A stretch of 15,220 bases of DNA from Butyrivibrio sp. (GTDB lineage Bacteria > Bacillota_A > Clostridia > Lachnospirales > Lachnospiraceae): assembly GCA_024690635.1 (NCBI GenBank), contig JAILOW010000171.1, positions 1-15,220 of the forward strand, read 5' to 3'. Positions 15,212-15,220 of this stretch are shown piece by piece. The position numbers were made by a program, and so were the translations under genes. Within the stretch, counting starts at the first letter, position 1. Each line of letters starts with the position of its first letter. The notes under the pieces were generated by a model, which worked only from the letters and a program-made list of their open reading frames with translations, was not told the DNA's origin and did not search any database.

Positions 15212-15220
15212 ATGTTCTTT
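15212..15220 (+). CDS. Start of a further gene, cut by the window end
   Basis: GAGGT (15202-15206) lies 5 bases before ATG at 15212, and three codons (Met-Phe-Phe) are visible. The 70 bases upstream follow a terminator and are AT-rich, fitting a promoter region; TATGAT at 15180-15185 is a possible -10 box with a poor -35. The product cannot be told. Confidence 0.45.

Overview
The window looks like chromosomal DNA of an anaerobic, low-to-moderate GC Firmicute, most likely a Lachnospiraceae member of the Butyrivibrio/Roseburia type. This rests on gene order (radC-mreBCD-PBP2-rodA-mgsA; P-loop protein-HlyD-like-sepF; lspA-rluD), strong AGGAGG-type ribosome binding sites, sigma-A-like promoters and protein character. 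The genus is inferred, not shown. Every gene found is on the + strand. I saw no tRNA, rRNA, CRISPR array, insertion sequence or prophage gene.

Region 1 (1-8186) is one tightly packed cell-elongation operon: the 3' end of radC, then mreB, mreC, mreD, a very large class B penicillin-binding protein (PBP2/MrdA), rodA, a methylglyoxal synthase homologue and a lipoprotein D,D-carboxypeptidase. Gaps are -17 to +10 bp. MreB filaments with MreC/MreD would position the RodA glycosyltransferase and PBP2 transpeptidase, and the carboxypeptidase would trim stem peptides. Clostridial relatives usually carry minCDE between the PBP2 gene and rodA, but here those two genes are 8 bp apart.

Region 2 (8187-10982) starts with its own promoter and carries a 139-residue P-loop protein, a membrane-anchored HlyD-like protein with a long acidic tail, and the division protein SepF, which has its own promoter and a terminator. 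It looks like a trimmed version of the ylm/sepF division cluster. Region 3 (11015-13595) is aroB-lspA-rluD, translationally coupled at lspA/rluD. Region 4 (13575-15220) holds single-gene units: a cytidylate-kinase-like protein and an uncharacterised soluble protein with a structured leader, each with a promoter and a strong terminator, then the first codons of another gene.

The most notable observations are catalytic-site changes in two familiar proteins. The methylglyoxal synthase homologue has Ala where the family has its catalytic Asp. MreB has Lys for the ATPase-linked Glu and Asn for the phosphate-2 Asp. Also notable are a roughly 230-residue insertion in PBP2, and a leader hairpin plus Shine-Dalgarno arrangement that resembles a dual CsrA target.
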